The notes below the pieces were generated by a model that ran no database searches, was not told where the DNA came from, and saw nothing but the letters and a program-made list of their open reading frames with translations. Source: Aestuariivirga sp. (GTDB lineage: Bacteria > Pseudomonadota > Alphaproteobacteria > Rhizobiales > Aestuariivirgaceae). Taken from it: DNA of 17,387 bases. The translations under genes were made by a program, and so were the position numbers. Positions 13,900-17,387 of this stretch are shown one piece after another. Where the stretch lies: the NCBI GenBank assembly GCA_020252385.1, contig JADCDC010000471.1:1-17387 (forward strand). The letters run 5' to 3'. How positions within the stretch are numbered: the stretch's first letter is position 1; the number at the start of each line of letters is the position of its first letter.

Positions 13900-14511
13900 A
13901 TGACTGAAATCCGCAGCCTGATCATCGCCGATCCCAACACCATCATGCTCCAGGCCCTGTCGGACCTTTTCGAGCGGGACAAGCGCTTCAGCCTGGTCGC
14001 CACGTCGAAGACGGCCGAGGGTTTTCTCGAAAGCTGCCTCCGGGTGCCGGTGGACATCGGCATCGTCGACTGGGCGATCCCGCAGCTCGGCGCGGAGCGC
14101 CTGCTCGGCATCCTGAGGGACCGGCCCTCCGCACCGCGCATCATCGTCTATGCCTCGGGCGGAGACCCCGACGTGCCGCGCCGGGCGCTCGCCGCGGGGG
14201 CTGCCGCCTTCTGCACGCGCGATGCGCCGGAACAGCAGCTCCTCGATGTCGCCCTCTCCGTCGCCACGGGCCGGATGGTGTTTCCCTACATGGATGTGCG
14301 GAGCCTGAAGCGCGATCCGCGCGAGACGCTGACCGAGCGCGAGCGCACCATGCTCGCCGCACTTGCCAAGGGCCGCACCAACACGGAGCTCGCGGCGGAA
14401 CTCGGCATCTCCATCAACACGGTCAAGTTCCACCTCAGGAATCTCTACGAGAAGCTCGACCTCCGGAACCGCTCGCAGGCGATCGCCTTCTACTACGCCA
14501 ATGAGACGTGA
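13900..14511 (+). CDS. NarL/LuxR-family regulator with a degenerate receiver domain
   Basis: A 203-residue transcription regulator divergent from the serine-cycle operon. Residues 5-120 form a receiver-like domain and 140-203 a LuxR-type HTH (LTERERTMLAALAKGRTNTE, then ELGISINTVKFHLRNLYEKL). The phospho-acceptor position is kept (Asp57 in GIVDWAIP), but other receiver residues are not: the acidic pair is Asp11-Pro12, the conserved Thr/Ser position is Ala85 and the conserved Lys is Arg107 (CTRDAP). The domain may therefore work without phosphorylation. The ATG at 13900 follows GGGTGGG with two bases between; an upstream open frame is antisense to sgaA and is excluded. No histidine kinase is nearby. 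Position suggests control of sgaA-mclA (inference). Confidence 0.9.
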   Translation: MTEIRSLIIADPNTIMLQALSDLFERDKRFSLVATSKTAEGFLESCLRVPVDIGIVDWAIPQLGAERLLGILRDRPSAPRIIVYASGGDPDVPRRALAAGAAAFCTRDAPEQQLLDVALSVATGRMVFPYMDVRSLKRDPRETLTERERTMLAALAKGRTNTELAAELGISINTVKFHLRNLYEKLDLRNRSQAIAFYYANET

Positions 14512-14514
14512 GGT

Positions 14515-15984
14515 TCAGGCCCCGACGAAATCGGCGAGTGCCCGCGCCGTGCCCTTGGTCCAGATGTCGGTGAGGCTTGCCGCGAAGGCGTTGCGGAAGG
14601 CGGGCGCCGTGCCCACATCGCCGTAGACATCATCCATCGAGAGCCAGGCGAGCGGCTCGGACCTGGCCTTCCCGGCGAGCGCGTTGAGCCGCGCCCAGTT
14701 CGGATCTCCCGCCGTGATCTCGCGGCCCGTCTCGGTCTTCCCCGCGCAATGGCGGCACCACAGCGCGGACTCGAAGGCCAGCGCATCGACGGAGCGGCCC
14801 TGCTTCAGCCGGTCGCGCGCCACCGGCACGATGAATTTCGGCTGCCGGTTCGAGCCGTCGAAGGCAAGCCGCGGAATGGTGTCGCCGATCTTCGGGTTGG
14901 CGAAGCGGCGGTGGATCAGCCGGTAATAGTCTTCGAGCACCACGCCCGGGACCGGCGGCACGGTGGGCATGATCTCCTCGCGCTCGATCTTCGCGAAGAA
15001 GGCGGAGACCAGAGGATGGGTCATCGCGTCATGCACGAAGTGGATGTCGAGCAGGCTCGCCGGATAGGCGATCGCCGCATGACCACCGTTGAGGATGCGG
15101 ATCTTCATGAACTCGAAGGGTGTCACGTCCGGCACGAACTGCACGCCCGCCTCCTCGAGTACCGGGCGGCCATTGCAGAAGTCATCCTCCAGCACCCACT
15201 GGATGAAGGCCTCGCAATAGACGGGCCAGCTGTCCGCGATGCCGTAGTCCTGCGCGAGGAGCCCGCGCTCGCGCTCGGTCGTCGCCGGCGTGATGCGATC
15301 CACCATGCCGTTCGGAAAGGCGGCGCTGGCGGCGATCCAGTCGGCAAGCCCTCTGTCATAGAGGCGCGCAACGCCCGCCACCGCATTGCGCGCCACGACC
15401 CCGTTGTGGGGGATGTTGTCGCAGGACATCACCGTGAAGGGCTTCGTTCCAGCCTCGCGCCGCATCTTCAGGCCACGCGCGATGAGCCCGAACACCGTCT
15501 GGGGATCATCCGGGTTCTTCCCGTCATGCGCGATCTCTGGGAACTCCGGATTGAACTGCCCGGTTGCGGGGTCGATGAAGTATCCGCCCTCGGTGACCGT
15601 GATGGAGACGATGCGGATCGCCGGATCGGCGAGTTGCCGCAGGATGCTTGCGCGCTCTTCCGGCGGGATCATGCCCAGCATGGCGCCGGTGACGCGCGCG
15701 ACACTTTCATCCGCCTCCTGCTCGACCACGGTGGTGAGCCAGTCCTGCGGCTTCAGCGCATCATGCATGGCGCGGTCGGCGGGCCGCACGCCTGTGCCGA
15801 TCACCGCGAAGTCGCGGCTCCTGCCGGCGTTGAACAGCCTGTCGAGGTAGACCGCCTGATGCGCGCGGTGAAAATTGCCGAGCCCGAAATGCAGGATGCC
15901 GGGCCTGAGGTCGGAGGCCTGGTAGTTCGGCATGGCAATTCCCGGACTCAGGCCATGCAATGTGGCGCGCGACAGTCTCGTCAT
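14515..15984 (-). CDS. mtlK: Mannitol 2-dehydrogenase / polyol dehydrogenase (long-chain family)
   Basis: NAD(P)-dependent oxidation of mannitol (and often arabinitol or sorbitol) to the ketose. The 489 residues start with a Rossmann domain (HFGLGNFHRAHQAVYLDRL, 32-50) and VTEGGYF (130-136), then the C-terminal mannitol dehydrogenase domain. The catalytic set is visible: Asn190 in CDNIPHNG and Lys294, Asn299 and His302 in KIRILNGGH, matching the Lys/Asn/His set known for Pseudomonas mannitol 2-dehydrogenase. The ATG at 15984 begins one base after the stop of the short-chain dehydrogenase gene, so they are coupled. Fructuronate reductase and other tagaturonate/mannonate enzymes share the fold; the SmoS-like neighbour favours a polyol substrate. 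Its end lies 3 bases from the convergent regulator. Confidence 0.88.
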   Translation of the reverse strand: MTRLSRATLHGLSPGIAMPNYQASDLRPGILHFGLGNFHRAHQAVYLDRLFNAGRSRDFAVIGTGVRPADRAMHDALKPQDWLTTVVEQEADESVARVTGAMLGMIPPEERASILRQLADPAIRIVSITVTEGGYFIDPATGQFNPEFPEIAHDGKNPDDPQTVFGLIARGLKMRREAGTKPFTVMSCDNIPHNGVVARNAVAGVARLYDRGLADWIAASAAFPNGMVDRITPATTERERGLLAQDYGIADSWPVYCEAFIQWVLEDDFCNGRPVLEEAGVQFVPDVTPFEFMKIRILNGGHAAIAYPASLLDIHFVHDAMTHPLVSAFFAKIEREEIMPTVPPVPGVVLEDYYRLIHRRFANPKIGDTIPRLAFDGSNRQPKFIVPVARDRLKQGRSVDALAFESALWCRHCAGKTETGREITAGDPNWARLNALAGKARSEPLAWLSMDDVYGDVGTAPAFRNAFAASLTDIWTKGTARALADFVGA

Positions 15985-15985
15985 C

Positions 15986-16756
15986 TCAGCTCATCCAGTT
16001 TCCGCCGTCGACATTGATGGTCTGGGCGACGACATAGTCCGACTCCCTGGACGCCAGGAACACGGCACAGCCGGTCATGTCCTCCACCCGGCCCATGCGG
16101 CCATAGGGCACCGCCTCGCCGACGAGCCGCTTCTTCTCGCCGATGGGCCGGCCCTCATACCTGGCGAAGAGCCCGTCGACCACCGTCCACATCTCCGTGT
16201 CGATGACGCCGGGCGCGATGGCGTTGACGTTGATGCCGTGCCTGATCAGCCCGAGGCCCGCCGACTGGGTGATGGAGATGACCGCCGCCTTGGACGCGCA
16301 GTAGACCGCGACCAGCGCCTCGCCCCGCCTCCCGGCCTGGGAGGAGATGTTGATGATCTTGCCGCCCTTGCCCCGCGCGATCATCGACTGCGCCACCGCC
16401 TGCAGCGTGAACAGCAGTCCCTTGACATTGATGCCGAAGACCCGCTCGTAGCTCTCCTCGGTGATCTCGCCGATCGGCGCCATGTCGAAGACCGCGGCAT
16501 TGTTGAGGAGAATGTCGATGCCGCCGGCGCGCCGCTCCACCTCCGAGACGCAGGCCGCGATGGACGAGGCCTTCGTCACGTCCAGCGGCCAGCCGAAGCT
16601 GTCATTGCCGATGCGGCGCGCGGTTTCCTTCGCCTCCGCCTCCAGCACGTCGGCCACGCAGACGCGCGCACCCTCCCGCGCATAGGCTTCGGCGATCGCG
16701 GCACCGATGCCGCGCGCTCCCCCGGTGATCAGCGCCGTCCTGCCCTGAAGCCGCAT
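15986..16756 (-). CDS. smoS: Short-chain polyol dehydrogenase (SmoS-like L-iditol/sorbitol dehydrogenase)
   Basis: NAD-dependent short-chain dehydrogenase of 256 residues, oxidising sorbitol, galactitol or L-iditol to a ketose. Visible are the cofactor motif TGGARGIG (11-18), Asp60 in LDV, NNAA (85-88), Asn110, Ser139 and the Tyr152-xxx-Lys156 pair, i.e. a complete catalytic tetrad. SQAGRRGEALVAVYCASKAA and the final DGGNWMS resemble Rhodobacter sphaeroides SmoS, which has the same length. GGAGG eight bases before the ATG at 16756 supports the start, and the gene begins 15 bases after the oxidoreductase stop. In Rhodobacter, smoS and mtlK also share a polyol operon, though the transporter genes seen there are not in this window. 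Exact polyol preference is open. Confidence 0.9.
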   Translation of the reverse strand: MRLQGRTALITGGARGIGAAIAEAYAREGARVCVADVLEAEAKETARRIGNDSFGWPLDVTKASSIAACVSEVERRAGGIDILLNNAAVFDMAPIGEITEESYERVFGINVKGLLFTLQAVAQSMIARGKGGKIINISSQAGRRGEALVAVYCASKAAVISITQSAGLGLIRHGINVNAIAPGVIDTEMWTVVDGLFARYEGRPIGEKKRLVGEAVPYGRMGRVEDMTGCAVFLASRESDYVVAQTINVDGGNWMS

Positions 16757-16771
16757 GGTCTCGTCCTCCGC

Positions 16772-17387
16772 TCAGAGAAAGGTCATGGCGCGGTCGGCCA
16801 GCGCCATGGTCGGGGCATTGGTGTTGCCGGAGGGCACGAAGGGCATGGCGGACGCATCGATGATGCGCAGCCCGTCGATGCCGCGAAGCCTGAGCCTTGC
16901 ATCGAGCACCGCCATCGCATCGCCATCCGGCCCCATGCGACAGGTGCCGACGGGGTGCCAGTTGGTCTTCACCGTGCGGCGGCAGTGATCGGCGAGGTCG
17001 GCATCGCTGGTGACGTTCTTCCCCGGCAGCATCTCATGCGTGATGCGCGAGGCGAGCGGGCGCTGCGCCATGATCTCGCGCGCAAAGCGGAGCCCCGCGA
17101 CTTCGAGGCGGAGATCGTCGGGTTCAGCCAAGTAATTGTTGTCGACGACAGGCTTGGCGAAGGGATCGGCGGAGCGGAGCCTCACCGTGCCGCGCGACTT
17201 TGGCCTGAGCAGGCAGGCATTCACCGTGACGCCGTCCTGCGCTGCCACGTCCTTCACGTCGGCGTCGAGATAGACGGTGGGAATGCAATACATCTTGAGG
17301 CTCGGCCGGTCGCTTCCATCGGGATCGACATAGGCGCAGGCCTCGACCCCGACGCTCGCCACCGGGCCGGAGCGGAACAGCAGGTAC
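16772..17387 (-). CDS. GMC-family FAD oxidoreductase, C-terminal part (5' end outside window)
   Basis: The last 204 residues of a glucose-methanol-choline family flavoprotein (choline or alcohol dehydrogenase type). The frame is open through the right edge (YLLFRSGPVASVGVEACAYV), so the FAD-binding N-terminus, about 300 residues, lies outside. Substrate-domain landmarks are present: a long RSADPFAKPVVDNNYL stretch, the catalytic histidine in NWHPVGTCRMG, and the C-terminal block GLRIIDASAMPFVPSGNTNAP followed by TMALADRAM, whose Asn is the usual second catalytic-site residue. It is upstream of smoS and mtlK with a 15-base gap, so it is likely the same operon and oxidises an alcohol or polyol, passing electrons to oxygen or quinone. 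The substrate is not determinable from this end. Confidence 0.9.
   Translation of the reverse strand, partial: YLLFRSGPVASVGVEACAYVDPDGSDRPSLKMYCIPTVYLDADVKDVAAQDGVTVNACLLRPKSRGTVRLRSADPFAKPVVDNNYLAEPDDLRLEVAGLRFAREIMAQRPLASRITHEMLPGKNVTSDADLADHCRRTVKTNWHPVGTCRMGPDGDAMAVLDARLRLRGIDGLRIIDASAMPFVPSGNTNAPTMALADRAMTFL

Noticed and set aside
14749..16017. Rightward 422-codon open frame opposite the mannitol dehydrogenase
   Set aside because: The complementary frame carries the full catalytic set of the mannitol dehydrogenase family; this one is its shadow.
1..17387. CRISPR arrays, tRNA/rRNA genes, insertion sequences, prophage or toxin-antitoxin genes
   Set aside because: I saw no regularly spaced repeats, RNA gene signatures, transposases or terminal repeats; the window is tightly packed metabolic and glycan genes.

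Overview
The window is GC-rich, very densely coded bacterial DNA. Gene content points to an alphaproteobacterium, most likely in the Hyphomicrobiales (Rhizobiales): a serine-cycle block (malyl-CoA lyase, malate-CoA ligase, serine-glyoxylate aminotransferase) resembling that of Methylobacterium/Hyphomicrobium-type methylotrophs, a Rhodobacter SmoS-like polyol dehydrogenase, and two bacterial ELM1-family proteins. This placement is inferred from protein resemblance recalled from memory; no search was run. I see no rRNA, tRNA, CRISPR array, insertion sequence or phage gene, and no stretch over 300 bases lacks a gene.

Region 1 (1-8084, with an attached reductase to 9084) looks like a surface-glycan locus transcribed outward from a 102-base divergent spacer (4914-5015). 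Leftward run: ELM1-family protein, sugar-transfer-type ATP-grasp protein, PAPS-dependent sulfotransferase, and an ABC exporter cut by the window edge. Rightward run: GT8-like GT-A glycosyltransferase, GT4 glycosyltransferase, a second ELM1-family protein, then an aldo/keto reductase. The likely theme is assembly, decoration (sulfation, perhaps an ATP-grasp ligation) and export of a polysaccharide or glycolipid. The end product cannot be read from sequence.

Region 2 (9087-14511) is a compact leftward serine-cycle operon, sgaA-mtkA-mtkB-(small LuxR-type HTH protein)-mclA. A divergent NarL/LuxR-type regulator with a degenerate receiver domain is read rightward from the shared 168-base promoter region. 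SgaA makes hydroxypyruvate and glycine from serine and glyoxylate, MtkAB makes malyl-CoA, and MclA splits it to acetyl-CoA and glyoxylate. The ppc, hprA, mtdA and fch genes that sit with these in Methylobacterium are absent from the block, and the small HTH gene occupies the place where ppc would be. The shared promoter region holds three copies of a G-rich heptamer and three inverted repeats.

Region 3 (14515-17387) is a leftward sugar-alcohol oxidation operon: the end of a GMC-family flavin oxidoreductase (5' part outside the window), a SmoS-like short-chain dehydrogenase and a long-chain mannitol 2-dehydrogenase. The three regions meet in tail-to-tail junctions of only 2 and 3 bases, which leave no room for ordinary terminators.

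The points most worth a second look are the paired ELM1 paralogues in a glycan locus, the receiver-less HTH gene inside the serine-cycle operon, the pseudo-receiver regulator facing it, and the structured control region between them.
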